A stretch of 62,927 nucleotides of DNA, from positions 1-62,927 of the forward strand of contig JAJTYR010000019.1 of NCBI GenBank assembly GCA_021463505.1, in the 5' to 3' direction. Position 1 is the first letter of the stretch, and every line of letters begins with the position of its first letter. Below the pieces are notes generated by a model. That model made no database searches, was not told the origin of the DNA, and saw only the letters and a program-made list of their open reading frames with translations. Below, piece after piece: positions 1-7,914 of this stretch. A program made the position numbers and the translations under genes. The stretch comes from Burkholderiaceae bacterium (GTDB lineage: Bacteria; Pseudomonadota; Gammaproteobacteria; Burkholderiales; Burkholderiaceae_E).

Positions 1-663
1 GAGGATGTGGCCGAGGTCACCAACCAGACCGTCGGACAGGTCGATCGCGGCGCGCGCGACGTGGCGCAGCGCGAGTCCCAGCGCGACGCGCGGCTCGGGC
101 AGCTCGAGCCGCAGGCGCGCGCGATCGCCGGGCGCACGCGGCCTGCCTTCGGCGAACGCGCCCACCGCCAGCGCCGCCGCGCCGAGTGTGCCGGACACCC
201 ACAGGTCGTCGTCGGGCTGCGCAGCGTCGCGGCGCAGCGCAGCCTCGGGCGGCACCTCGCCGAACACCGTGATGCAGATCGTGATCGGGCCGCGCGTGGT
301 GTCGCCGCCGACCAGTTCGCAGCCGTATCGGTCGGCGATCGCGAACAGGCCGGTGCAAAAGCCCCCGAGCCAGGTTTCGTCGACCTGCGGCACGGCCAGT
401 GCAAGCGTGAACGCACGGGGTTGTGCCCCCATCGCCGCGAGGTCGGACAGGTTCACCGCCAGCGCTTTGTGTCCGACCGTCACCGGGTCGTCACCGACCA
501 GGAAATGCCGGCCGGCCAGCAGCATGTCGGTGGATACCGCCGTCACGCAGTGCGGCCACGCCGGCGCGAGCAGCGCGCAATCGTCCCCGACACCGAGGAG
601 CGCCTGGCGCGCAGGGCCGCGGTCGAAGAACCGCGCGATCAGTTCGAATTCGCCGAGCGGCAT
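1..663 (-). CDS. thiL: Thiamine-monophosphate kinase, partial (C-terminus beyond window)
   Basis: Phosphorylates thiamine monophosphate to thiamine diphosphate with ATP in the cytoplasm, the last step of thiamine cofactor synthesis. The first 221 residues are visible and the frame is open to the window edge; the family is usually about 320 residues. Seen: start MPLGEFELI, the acidic metal/ATP motif GVGDDCAL around residues 24-31, GGDTTRGP in the middle, and SDGLVGD at about 210-216. The ATG at 663 lies 25 bp after the nusB stop, so it is probably translated from the ribH-nusB transcript, the common nusB-thiL order in Proteobacteria. Family assignment is firm; the C-terminus cannot be judged. 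Confidence 0.93.
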   Translation of the reverse strand, partial: MPLGEFELIARFFDRGPARQALLGVGDDCALLAPAWPHCVTAVSTDMLLAGRHFLVGDDPVTVGHKALAVNLSDLAAMGAQPRAFTLALAVPQVDETWLGGFCTGLFAIADRYGCELVGGDTTRGPITICITVFGEVPPEAALRRDAAQPDDDLWVSGTLGAAALAVGAFAEGRPRAPGDRARLRLELPEPRVALGLALRHVARAAIDLSDGLVGDLGHIL

Positions 664-688
664 GGCGCGGAGCCGGTGGCGCTGCGGC

Positions 689-1153
689 TCAGCCGCGGGA
701 GACCGCTTCGTGCGGGCGCAGGCGCGCGGCGACCCGGTCGAGTACGCCGTTGACGTACTTGTAGCCATCGGTGCCGCCGAAGGTCTTGGCCAGTTCGACC
801 GCTTCGTTGATGACGACCCGATACGGGATCTCGGGCATGCGCGACAGTTCGAACGCCGCGAGCATCAGCACGCCATGCTCGACCGGACTGAGCTCGCCGA
901 CCTTGCGGTCCAGATTCGGGGCGATCAGCGCGTCGAGTTCGCCGGCCGCACCGATCGCACCGTGCAGCAGGGTCTCGAAGTGACCCGAATCGGCCTTCCC
1001 GAAGCCCGGCGTTTCGGTGAGGTGCGCCTGGATCGCGCCGGAGTCTTCACGCGACATCAGCCACTGATACAAGCCCTGCAGCGCGAGTTCGCGCGCACGG
1101 CGCCGTGCACTCCTGGCCGGCGTGCCCCGCGCCTTGCCGGTCGCCGGCATCAA
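689..1153 (-). CDS. nusB: Transcription antitermination factor NusB
   Basis: All-helical RNA-binding protein that with NusE (S10) binds boxA in rRNA leaders and supports antitermination. The 154 residues match the family length. Recognisable segments are [14 protein letters not shown] near the N-terminus, [16 protein letters not shown], and the C-terminal helix with [19 protein letters not shown] and [10 protein letters not shown]. Its ATG overlaps the ribH stop by four bases (ATGA, 1150-1153), so it is translationally coupled to ribH. thiL follows 25 bp later. Nothing unusual in the protein itself. Confidence 0.96.
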   Translation of the reverse strand: MMPATGKARGTPARSARRRARELALQGLYQWLMSREDSGAIQAHLTETPGFGKADSGHFETLLHGAIGAAGELDALIAPNLDRKVGELSPVEHGVLMLAAFELSRMPEIPYRVVINEAVELAKTFGGTDGYKYVNGVLDRVAARLRPHEAVSRG

Positions 1154-1785
1154 TGGCGCGCCCTGCGTCGGTGGCGCCCGGGCGCGCGGCGCTCCGGCGC
1201 CGGTTCGCCGCCGCCTTCTTCCTCCTCGTCTTCCTCCTCGCCCTCCTCATCGTCTTCGTCGTCTTCGTCGTCTTCGTCTTCGTCGTCTTCGTCTTCGTCG
1301 TCGTACTCGTCGTCGTCACCGGCGAGGCCCGACAGTGATGATGCGAGGTTGGCCATCTCGACCGCAACGCGCGCCGCTTCGGCACCTTTCTCGGCCGCAC
1401 GCGCCGACGCCTGCTCGTCGGTCCCGGTGGTGAGCACCGCATTGGCCACCGGCACATTGAAGTCGAGCGCGACGCGCGCGATGCCGGCGGCACTTTCGTT
1501 GGAGACGACCTCGAAGTGGTACGTCTCGCCCCGCACCACCGCACCCAGCGCGATCAGCGCATCGAACTCCCCCGACGCGGCGAGTTGTTGCAGCGCCAGC
1601 GCGATCTCGAGCGACCCGGGGACGGTGCAGACGAACACATCTTCGGCCTCGACACCCAGCTCGACCAGTTCGGCCAGGCAGGCGTCGCGCAGCGCCTCGC
1701 AAATCACCTGGTTGAAGCGCGCCTGCACGACGCCGATGCGCAGGCCGGCGCCGTCCAGGTCGGACTGGAACACTTCGATCTCCAT
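1150..1785 (-). CDS. ribH: 6,7-dimethyl-8-ribityllumazine synthase with an acidic C-terminal tail
   Basis: Condenses 5-amino-6-ribitylaminouracil with 3,4-dihydroxy-2-butanone 4-phosphate, the penultimate riboflavin step; the family forms pentamers or 60-mer capsids. Core residues 1-156 contain PGSLEIALA at 56-64 and [14 protein letters not shown] at 87-100, with H90 as the expected catalytic histidine. The protein has 211 residues against about 155-160 usually. The excess is a tail: an almost pure Asp/Glu run at about 157-190, then a Gly/Pro linker, then a basic Arg/His end. The DNA for the acidic run is a degenerate GAC/GAA repeat. The start is supported by GGAGTGACAC before ATG. It lies 3 bp after ribBX and overlaps nusB. 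Confidence 0.95.
   Translation of the reverse strand: MEIEVFQSDLDGAGLRIGVVQARFNQVICEALRDACLAELVELGVEAEDVFVCTVPGSLEIALALQQLAASGEFDALIALGAVVRGETYHFEVVSNESAAGIARVALDFNVPVANAVLTTGTDEQASARAAEKGAEAARVAVEMANLASSLSGLAGDDDEYDDEDEDDEDEDDEDDEDDEEGEEEDEEEEGGGEPAPERRAPGRHRRRARH
1216..1317 (-). repeat. Degenerate Asp/Glu-codon microsatellite in ribH
   Basis: On the coding strand about 34 consecutive codons are almost all GAC, GAT, GAG or GAA, in clusters such as GAC-GAC-GAA. This gives a polypurine-rich trinucleotide tract at the 3' end of ribH. The order is irregular, as expected after repeated slippage. Such tracts change in units of three bases, so tail length may vary among strains without breaking the frame. 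Seen directly; the slippage history is inferred. Confidence 0.85.
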
Positions 1786-1788
1786 GTG

Positions 1789-2907
1789 TCACTCCTGATG
1801 GCCCGGCTCGAAGCCGGCGACTTCGAGTTCGAAGCCGGTCATGCTGGGCATCTTGCGCGGTTGCGAGAGCAACCGCATGCGTCCGACGCCCAGGTCCTTC
1901 AGAATCTGCGCACCGATGCCGTAAGTGCGCAGGTCGAGCTTGCCGGTACGTCGGCGGGCACTCGCGCGGGCTTCGCCGTCGCCGGACACCTGAAGATGCG
2001 CGAACAGCGCCTCGGCCGGCTGCGCGCAGTTCAGCAACACCGCCACGCCGCACGGTTCGGCTGCGATCGCGGACAGTGCGCGCTCGAGCGGCCACGAGTG
2101 CGTGGATGCGTCGACCTCCAGCAGATCGAGGACCGACAGCGGTTCGTGCACCCGCACCAGCGTCTCGCGCCGTGGATCGATCTCTCCGTGCACCAGCGCC
2201 AGGTGGGGAGACCCGGCAGCGGTGTCGCGATAGGCCACCAGCCGGAACCCGCCCCAGCGGGTAAGGATCGGGCGCTCGGAGACCCGCTCGATCAGGCTCT
2301 CGTGGGCGCTGCGATACTGGATCAGATCGGCGATCGCGCCGATCTTCAGGTCGTGCTTCGCCGCGAAATCGACCAGATCCGGCAGGCGCGCCATCGTGCC
2401 GTCGTCTTTCAGGATCTCGCAGATCACCGACGCGGGCGTCAGACCCGCCAGCCGCGCCAGGTCGCAGCCGGCCTCGGTGTGCCCGGCACGCATCAGCACG
2501 CCGCCACGCTGGGCCATCAGCGGGAAGATGTGGCCCGGCTGGACCAGGTCATCGGGCCTGGCCTGGCGCGCGACCGCCGCCTGCACCGTGCGCGCCCGGT
2601 CGGCCGCGGAGATCCCGGTCGAGACGCCTTCGGCGGCTTCGATCGACACGGTGAAATTGGTGCCGTGGCGCGTGCCGTTGCTGACCACCATCAGCGGCAA
2701 CCCGAGCTGGCTGCAGCGCTCTTCGGTGAGCGTGAGGCAGATCAGGCCACGGCCGTAGCGCGCCATGAAGTTGATCGCCTCCGGGCTGACGAAATCGGCG
2801 GCGAGGACCAGATCGCCCTCGTTCTCGCGGTCTTCTTCGTCGACCAGGATGACCATCCTGCCGGCGGCAAGCTCAGCGATGATTTCGGGGGTGCTCGACA
2901 GTGTCAT
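1789..2907 (-). CDS. ribBX: 3,4-dihydroxy-2-butanone 4-phosphate synthase with degenerate GTP cyclohydrolase II domain (RibBX type)
   Basis: The N-terminal half (about 1-200) is DHBP synthase, which makes the four-carbon unit of riboflavin from ribulose 5-phosphate. DEEDRENEGDL at 23-33 and AGHTEAGCDLARLAG at 141-155 are the metal and active-site motifs. The C-terminal half resembles GTP cyclohydrolase II and keeps RTYGIGAQILKDLGV at 327-341. It lacks the zinc motif: residues 250-275, where active RibA has three cysteines, contain none (HEPLSVLDLL follows the start of the motif). It is therefore probably not a GTP cyclohydrolase, and a separate ribA should exist elsewhere. Proteobacterial proteins of this layout have been called RibBX. 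The stop is 3 bp from the ribH start. Confidence 0.92.
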   Translation of the reverse strand: MTLSSTPEIIAELAAGRMVILVDEEDRENEGDLVLAADFVSPEAINFMARYGRGLICLTLTEERCSQLGLPLMVVSNGTRHGTNFTVSIEAAEGVSTGISAADRARTVQAAVARQARPDDLVQPGHIFPLMAQRGGVLMRAGHTEAGCDLARLAGLTPASVICEILKDDGTMARLPDLVDFAAKHDLKIGAIADLIQYRSAHESLIERVSERPILTRWGGFRLVAYRDTAAGSPHLALVHGEIDPRRETLVRVHEPLSVLDLLEVDASTHSWPLERALSAIAAEPCGVAVLLNCAQPAEALFAHLQVSGDGEARASARRRTGKLDLRTYGIGAQILKDLGVGRMRLLSQPRKMPSMTGFELEVAGFEPGHQE

Positions 2908-2990
2908 CCGGGCATTTTACGCCGGGCGGGCGGCCATCGCCGCCAGGCGGCGGTCGTGAGGCGCACGCCCGGCCGGATACTTCCGGGGTG

Positions 2991-3482
2991 ATGAATCCGC
3001 AGGATCTGCAAAGCTACCGCCGCATCGGGTCGCGCAGCGAAGCGCGTATTGCGTTCGACGACATCGTGTCGCGCACGCAGCGCGCGCTGCGCATCGCCGA
3101 CGATCGTGGCGAGTTCTACGGTTTCGATCGCAAGCGCTTCGCCGACGCGCTCGAAGCGCTGCTCGGTCGCGGCCGCGACACGACGGTCGAGATCGTCCTG
3201 CACGACCCCGGGTTCGTCGAGCGCTCGTGCCCGCGCGTGGTCGCGCTGCTGCGCCGCCACTGGCCGCGGTTGCGCGTGCTGCGCAGCGAAGAATCGGCGC
3301 GTAACTACCCGCGCGGCTTCGTGCTGGCGGACGACCTCGTGGTGTTGCGCCGCCCCCACCACGACAACGCGCTCACGCTGGTCGACTTCGACGACGAAGC
3401 CGTCGCCCAGGCACGCGCGCTGCTCGACGAACTGGCTGCCGGCGCGACGGTGGCCATCCCTCCCGACACGACCGGCCTGTAG
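2991..3482 (+). CDS. Conserved hypothetical protein, possibly PLD-like/DUF7931 type
   Basis: A 163-residue cytoplasmic protein of unknown function. It reads MNPQDLQSY..., with the segments IADDRGEFYGFDRKRFADAL, VEIVLHDPGFVERSCPRV and YPRGFVLADDLVVLRRP. This pattern resembles small betaproteobacterial proteins with a phospholipase-D-like fold (DUF7931), but no HKD catalytic motif is visible, so activity is doubtful. ATG 2991 was chosen over upstream in-frame starts because similarity starts there; TTCCGGGGTG upstream is only a weak ribosome-binding site. It is transcribed against the riboflavin genes, diverging from ribBX (84 bp) and converging on ribE (40 bp). No membrane segment or signal peptide is seen. 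Confidence 0.7.
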   Translation: MNPQDLQSYRRIGSRSEARIAFDDIVSRTQRALRIADDRGEFYGFDRKRFADALEALLGRGRDTTVEIVLHDPGFVERSCPRVVALLRRHWPRLRVLRSEESARNYPRGFVLADDLVVLRRPHHDNALTLVDFDDEAVAQARALLDELAAGATVAIPPDTTGL

Positions 3483-3522
3483 CGACCCACGCGGTGTCCG
3501 CCCCGGCGCCGGGCACCCGCCG

Positions 3523-4158
3523 CTACGAACGCACGGGGGGCTCCACGGCACCGCCCGCCGCGCCGAGCATCCGCTCGACGTAGCGCGCGATCAGATCGAC
3601 TTCGAGATTGACCCGATCACCCACCTTCAGCGTCCTCAGCGTGGTGACTGCGATCGTGTGCGGGATCAGGTTGATCTCGAACTCGGCCCCGCCGGCCACG
3701 TCCACCACCCGATTCACCGTGAGACTCGTTCCGTTGACCGTGACCGAGCCCTTGTAGGCGAAGAACTTCGCCAGCTCCGCGGGTGCCTGCAGCACCAGCC
3801 GCCACGATTCGCCCGCCGGTTCGAACGCGATCACCCGCCCGAGGCCGTCGACGTGTCCCGAAACCAGGTGCCCGCCGATGCGATCGTCCAGCCGCATCGC
3901 CTTTTCGAGGTTGACCTCGCCGAGCCGGTCCAGGCCGCAGGTCTTCGACAGGCTTTCCCTGGAGACCTCGACCACGAAGCGCCCGCCGTCGATGCCGATG
4001 ACCGTCATGCAGGCACCCTGGATCGCGATCGAATCGCCGGACGCCACGTCCGACAGGTCCAGCGCCCCCGCATCGATGGTCAGGCGCAGACCGGCATCGG
4101 CACCCAGCGGCTCGACGCGCTCGATGCGGCCCACGGCCGCGACGATTCCGGTGAACAT
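3523..4158 (-). CDS. ribE: Riboflavin synthase alpha subunit
   Basis: Dismutates two 6,7-dimethyl-8-ribityllumazine molecules to riboflavin and the pyrimidine precursor. The 211 residues match the family. The hallmark N-terminus MFTGIV is present and two lumazine-binding beta-barrels are seen: the first with GDSIAIQGACMTV, the second with GHLVSGHVDG, KGSVTVNGTSLTV and INLIPHT. The ATG at 4158 lies 5 bp after the ribD stop, so it belongs to the ribD transcript. The next riboflavin gene on this strand, ribBX, is separated by the opposing gene at 2991-3482. The symbol ribC is used in some species. Confidence 0.97.
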   Translation of the reverse strand: MFTGIVAAVGRIERVEPLGADAGLRLTIDAGALDLSDVASGDSIAIQGACMTVIGIDGGRFVVEVSRESLSKTCGLDRLGEVNLEKAMRLDDRIGGHLVSGHVDGLGRVIAFEPAGESWRLVLQAPAELAKFFAYKGSVTVNGTSLTVNRVVDVAGGAEFEINLIPHTIAVTTLRTLKVGDRVNLEVDLIARYVERMLGAAGGAVEPPVRS

Positions 4159-4163
4159 CTGCT

Positions 4164-5264
4164 TCAGATCCTTTCCGGAAACCGCGCCAGCAGCCGCAGA
4201 TCGTCGCCGACGCGATCGACCGACTGCCATCGAAGGACGAGGCGCGCGCCGAGCGACCCGGGAGGTGCGAGATCGGCCATCCCGATCGCGTTGCCCAGCA
4301 GTGTCGGCGCCAGGTAGATCAGCAGTTCGTCGACGCAGTCTTCGCGCAGCAGCGAACCGTTGAGCCGGTGACCCGCCTCGACGTGCAACTCGTTGACGCC
4401 ACGGCATGCCAGTTCGCGCAGGAGCGCCGGCAGGTCGACCTTGCCGCGCGCACCGGCCAGCGTGATCACCTCGCAGCCCTGCTCCTCGAGTCGCGCGGTC
4501 CTGCGCACGCGTTGCGCCTCGTCGATCGCGCACGCCACCAGCGTGCTGCCGCCCTCGAGAATGCGCGCGGCCGGGTCGACTTCGAAGCGCGAATCGACCA
4601 GCACCCGCAACGGCTGCCGCGACGTCTGCACGTGGCGCACGGTGAGCTGCGGATCGTCGTCGCGCACCGTGCCGATGCCGGTGAGGACCGCGCAGGCGCG
4701 GGCGCGCCAGGCATGGCCGTCGGCGCGCGCCGCCTCGCCGGTGATCCACTGGCTGCGCCCGTCGGGCAGCGCAGTGCGTCCGTCCAGGCTTGCGGCGACC
4801 TTCATCCGCACCCAGGGCCGGTTGCGTACCATCCGCGAGACGAAACCGATGTTCAGTTCGCGCGCTTCCTGCCGCAGCAGCCCGCAGCGCACGTCGATAC
4901 CGGCGGCCCGCAGCCGCTCGAGTCCTTCGCCGCCGACCGACGGGTTCGGGTCTTCCATGGCGGCGACCACCCGCGCGACCCGCGCCTCGATCAGCGCATC
5001 GACGCACGGCGGCGTGCGGCCGTGGTGGTTGCACGGCTCGAGCGTGACATAGGCGGTGGCGCCGCGCGCACGTTCGCCGGCCTGCGCCAGCGCCAGCACC
5101 TCGGCGTGCGGCTCGCCGGCACGCCGGTGCCAGCCTTCGCCGACGATCGTGCCGTCGTGCACCACCACGCACCCCACGCGCGGGTTGGGCGTGGCCGTGG
5201 CAAGCCCGAGCGCAGCGAGTCGCAGCGCCCGCTGCATGAAATCGTGGTCGTCCGGCGTGAACAT
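4164..5264 (-). CDS. ribD: Bifunctional pyrimidine deaminase/reductase RibD
   Basis: Catalyses the deamination and the side-chain reduction that convert the GTP-derived pyrimidine into 5-amino-6-ribitylamino precursors of riboflavin. The N-terminal zinc deaminase domain shows H53-A-E55 and LEPCNHHGRTPPC (C78 and C87 as the other zinc ligands). The C-terminal reductase domain starts near residue 145 with PWVRMKVAASLDGR and includes ILEGGSTLVAC and VNELHVEAGHRLNGSLL. At 366 residues it has normal length. First gene of the minus-strand block. No FMN riboswitch fits the 102 bp upstream, although a GATAAT hexamer just before the start could be a -10 element. Confidence 0.97.
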   Translation of the reverse strand: MFTPDDHDFMQRALRLAALGLATATPNPRVGCVVVHDGTIVGEGWHRRAGEPHAEVLALAQAGERARGATAYVTLEPCNHHGRTPPCVDALIEARVARVVAAMEDPNPSVGGEGLERLRAAGIDVRCGLLRQEARELNIGFVSRMVRNRPWVRMKVAASLDGRTALPDGRSQWITGEAARADGHAWRARACAVLTGIGTVRDDDPQLTVRHVQTSRQPLRVLVDSRFEVDPAARILEGGSTLVACAIDEAQRVRRTARLEEQGCEVITLAGARGKVDLPALLRELACRGVNELHVEAGHRLNGSLLREDCVDELLIYLAPTLLGNAIGMADLAPPGSLGARLVLRWQSVDRVGDDLRLLARFPERI

Positions 5265-5366
5265 CGGGCGCCATTATCGCGCCGAATCGCCGCCCGTCCG
5301 CGCTACGATCGTCCGGACATCGAACAGGCCCGCCAGCATCCACGGACTCGCCGCAGGGAGACCGAT

Positions 5367-7082
5367 TTGACCCATTCGACGACCACCACGCCCGGAGCGC
5401 GCTCCGGCGGCCGGATCCTCGCCGATACGCTGGCGCTACAGGGCGTCGACACGGTATTCGGCGTGCCCGGCGAGAGCTACCTCGCCGTGCTCGACGGGTT
5501 GTACGGGCACCGTGAACAGATCCGCTTCGTCACCTGCCGCCAGGAGGGCGGCGCCGCGTTCATGGCCGACGCCTGGGCCAAACTCACGGGCAAGCCCGGT
5601 GTGGTGATGGTCACGCGCGGGCCGGGGGCGAGCAACGCCGCGGTCGGCGTGCACGCCGCCTTCCAGGACTCGGTGCCGATGGTCGTCTTCGTCGGCCAGG
5701 TGGGCACCGACTTCATCGACCGCGAGGCATTCCAGGAGATCGACTACCGGCGCATGTTCGGTCAGATGGCCAAGTGGGTCGCGCAAATCGACCGCGTCGA
5801 GCGCCTGCCCGAGTACGTGGCGCGCGCCTTCCAGGTGGCCACGAGCGGGCGCATGGGGCCGGTCGTGCTCGCGCTGCCCGAGGACATGCTGATGCGCCAG
5901 GCCACGGTCGCTGACGCGGCCTGCCATCGGCCGGTGCGCGCCAGTCCGGGCGCCGTGCAGATCGACGCGCTCGCAGGGATGCTTGCGCGCGCGCACCGAC
6001 CCTTCGTGCTGCTCGGCGGCACCGGCTGGACGCCCCAGGCCTGTGACGATCTGCGCGTCTTCGCCGAAGCCAACCGGCTGCCGGTGGCCTGCGCGTTCCG
6101 CTTCCAGGATCTCTTCGACAACCGCCATCCGAACTACGTCGGCGACGTGGGGATCGGCGTGAACCCGAAGCTCGCGGCGCGCCTGCAGCAGGCCGACCTG
6201 GCCCTGGCCATCGGCCCGCGCCTGGGCGAGATCACCACCTCGGGCTACACGCTGCTGGAGGTGCCCCGTCCGAGGCAATCGCTGGTGCACGTGCACGCCG
6301 GCATCGAGGAGCTCGGCCGCGTCTACCAGGCAGACCTGATGATCGCCTCGGGCATGCCCGAGTTCGCTGCGGCGCTGCGGGCCGTGAAGGTCGACGCCTC
6401 GGCCTGGACCGGCTCGGTTGCCGCGGCGCGTGCCGAATACGAAGCCTGGCAGGGCCGGCCCGCGGTCTACCTGAGCGGCGCCCCGCCGACGCTCGACCTC
6501 TGGGAGGTGGTGCAGACGCTGAAGCGGCTGCTGCCGGCCGATGCAATCCTCGCCAACGGCGCGGGCAACTTCGCCACCTGGGCCAATCGCTTCTGGCCTT
6601 ATGCGGGCCTGCGCACGTTGCTGTCGACCACCTCGGGCTCGATGGGCTACGGGGTGCCGGCCGCGGTGGCTGCCGCCATCGCGCAGCCGCAGCGCACCGT
6701 GGTGTGCTTCGCCGGTGACGGCGATTTTCTGATGAACGGGCAGGAGCTTGCGACCGCAGCACAATACGGCGCGGCCCCGGTCGTGATCGTCTTCGACAAT
6801 GGCATGTACGGCACGATCCGCATGCACCAGGAGCGCGAGTACCCGTCGCGGGTGCTGGGCACCGAGCTGGCGAACCCCGACTTCGCGAAGTATGGCGAGG
6901 CCTTCGGCGGTTTCGGCGTGTGCGTCGAACGCACCGCCGGGTTCGAACCGGCGATGCGCGCGGCGCTCGCGTACACGCGCACCAGGCGCCTGCCCGCACT
7001 GGTGCACCTGAAAGTCGATCCGCAGGCGATCACGCCCAACGCGACCCTCGATGCGATCCGCGCGTCCGGGGCGAAGCGGTAG
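5367..7082 (+). CDS. Thiamine-diphosphate-dependent enzyme, acetolactate synthase-like
   Basis: Cytoplasmic ThDP enzyme of the acetolactate synthase/benzoylformate decarboxylase superfamily; the exact substrate is unclear. It has the full three-domain length (571 residues). The N-terminal PYR domain carries RQEGGAAFMAD with the expected ThDP-activating Glu at 60. A middle nucleotide-binding-like domain follows. The C-terminal PP domain has the ThDP/Mg motif from GDGDF (about 449) to FDN about 25 residues later. No regulatory small subunit is adjacent, so it is probably not the biosynthetic IlvB. The start is TTG 5367: AGGGAG lies seven bases upstream and the first in-frame ATG would delete the catalytic Glu. 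It diverges from ribD. Confidence 0.85.
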   Translation: MTHSTTTTPGARSGGRILADTLALQGVDTVFGVPGESYLAVLDGLYGHREQIRFVTCRQEGGAAFMADAWAKLTGKPGVVMVTRGPGASNAAVGVHAAFQDSVPMVVFVGQVGTDFIDREAFQEIDYRRMFGQMAKWVAQIDRVERLPEYVARAFQVATSGRMGPVVLALPEDMLMRQATVADAACHRPVRASPGAVQIDALAGMLARAHRPFVLLGGTGWTPQACDDLRVFAEANRLPVACAFRFQDLFDNRHPNYVGDVGIGVNPKLAARLQQADLALAIGPRLGEITTSGYTLLEVPRPRQSLVHVHAGIEELGRVYQADLMIASGMPEFAAALRAVKVDASAWTGSVAAARAEYEAWQGRPAVYLSGAPPTLDLWEVVQTLKRLLPADAILANGAGNFATWANRFWPYAGLRTLLSTTSGSMGYGVPAAVAAAIAQPQRTVVCFAGDGDFLMNGQELATAAQYGAAPVVIVFDNGMYGTIRMHQEREYPSRVLGTELANPDFAKYGEAFGGFGVCVERTAGFEPAMRAALAYTRTRRLPALVHLKVDPQAITPNATLDAIRASGAKR

Positions 7083-7157
7083 GTCGGCAGATCGCTTCGT
7101 TGGATCGTTCGGATGTCCGAGAACCCCGGTTCCGGACAGCCGAAGGCGATCGGCCGA

Positions 7158-7186
7158 TTGACGACCCTGGTTCCGAACCGTATATT
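7158..7186 (+). promoter_or_regulatory. Sigma-70-type promoter of the toxin-antitoxin operon
   Basis: TTGACG at 7158-7163 and TATATT at 7181-7186 are separated by 17 bp; each hexamer matches the consensus at five of six positions. The predicted start near 7193 leaves a leader of about 23 nt before the GTG at 7216 and would exclude the alternative TTG start at 7195. The promoter overlaps the palindrome at 7184-7203. Confidence 0.65.
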
Positions 7187-7203
7187 AGCCAGACTTGGCT
7201 AAT
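7184..7203. promoter_or_regulatory. Palindromic operator of the toxin-antitoxin operon
   Basis: ATTAGCCA-GACT-TGGCTAAT is a perfect inverted repeat with 8-bp arms. It covers the end of the -10 hexamer and the predicted transcription start. Phd/YefM-family antitoxins repress their own promoters through such palindromes, so this is the likely binding site of the antitoxin or the antitoxin-toxin complex. Seen directly; function inferred. Confidence 0.7.
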
Positions 7204-7215
7204 CAGGGTAACGCA

Positions 7216-7455
7216 GTGCTCACCGTCAACATGCTCGAAGCGAAATCGACCCTCTCGCGCCTGGTCGAGGCACTCGAATCTGGCCGGGAGCGCGAGATCG
7301 TCATCGCACGCAACGGAAAGCCCGCGGCGCGGCTCGTGCCGCTCGCGGGTACACCTGCGGCCCGCCGACTCGGCATCGCGCGAGGTCGCTTCACCGTCCC
7401 CGATTCGATCGATCGCCACGCCACCGAAATCGCCGAAACGTTCGAACGCCACTGA
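7216..7455 (+). CDS. Type II antitoxin, Phd/YefM family
   Basis: Small DNA-binding antitoxin expected to neutralise the PIN-domain nuclease encoded 35 bp downstream and to repress its own operon. From GTG 7216 the protein has 79 residues and begins with the family signature VNMLEAKSTLSRLVEAL, followed by REREIVIARNGKPAARLVPL, the dimerising core. The C-terminal part (RGRFTVPDSIDRHATEIAETFERH) would wrap the toxin. GTG 7216 was chosen over TTG 7195 because the latter lies inside the operator at the predicted transcript start; CAGGG lies about seven bases before GTG. The first gene of a two-gene unit that looks laterally acquired. Confidence 0.88.
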   Translation: MLTVNMLEAKSTLSRLVEALESGREREIVIARNGKPAARLVPLAGTPAARRLGIARGRFTVPDSIDRHATEIAETFERH

Positions 7456-7490
7456 CCGATCCAGCGCGGCACCAGGCCTTCGGCATCCGT

Positions 7491-7877
7491 ATGCGCCTGC
7501 TTCTCGACACGCATGTGGCGCTGTGGGCGATCACCGACGATCGGCGTCTGCCGCGGGCGGCCCGCGCCCTCATCGCATCGAGCGAGAATTCGATCCACGT
7601 CAGTGCAGTGACTGTCTGGGAGATCGCCATCGAACATGCGCGCTATCCGGCCGACATGCCGGTCAGCGGCACCGATGCGCTGCGCTGGTTTCGCGAGTCG
7701 GGCTACTCGATGCTCGACGTCACGCCCGACCACGCCGCGCAACTCGAGTCGCTACCGCTGCTCCACGCGGATCCGTTCGACCGGATGCTGGTAGCGCAGG
7801 CACTGGCCGAGCCGTTGCGCCTGATGACCCGGGATGCCGATGTCGCACGCTACGGCAACACGATCATGCTGATCTGA
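7491..7877 (+). CDS. Type II toxin, PIN-domain ribonuclease (VapC-like)
   Basis: Predicted Mg-dependent ribonuclease toxin of 128 residues, the usual PIN length. The acidic active-site set is visible: D6 in RLLLDTHVALW, E44 in VTVWEIAIE, D94/D97 in LHADPFDRML, and D115/D117 in LMTRDADVARY. It belongs to the PIN subgroup commonly paired with Phd/YefM antitoxins rather than classical VapB. It follows the antitoxin by 35 bp on the same strand and converges on glyA with a 37-bp gap. No frameshift or missing catalytic residue, so it appears functional. The RNA target cannot be predicted. Confidence 0.9.
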   Translation: MRLLLDTHVALWAITDDRRLPRAARALIASSENSIHVSAVTVWEIAIEHARYPADMPVSGTDALRWFRESGYSMLDVTPDHAAQLESLPLLHADPFDRMLVAQALAEPLRLMTRDADVARYGNTIMLI

Positions 7878-7914
7878 CCGGTCAGGCGCCCCGGCGACTG
7901 CAGTCCCCGGACAA

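Noticed and set aside
5-1798. A 597-codon plus-strand frame across thiL, nusB and ribH
   Set aside because: Ser/Arg-rich shadow; its serine run is the antisense of the ribH acidic tail.
1-5370. FMN riboswitch in the riboflavin block
   Set aside because: The gaps upstream of ribD and ribBX are about 100 and 84 bp and show no conserved RFN-element segments.
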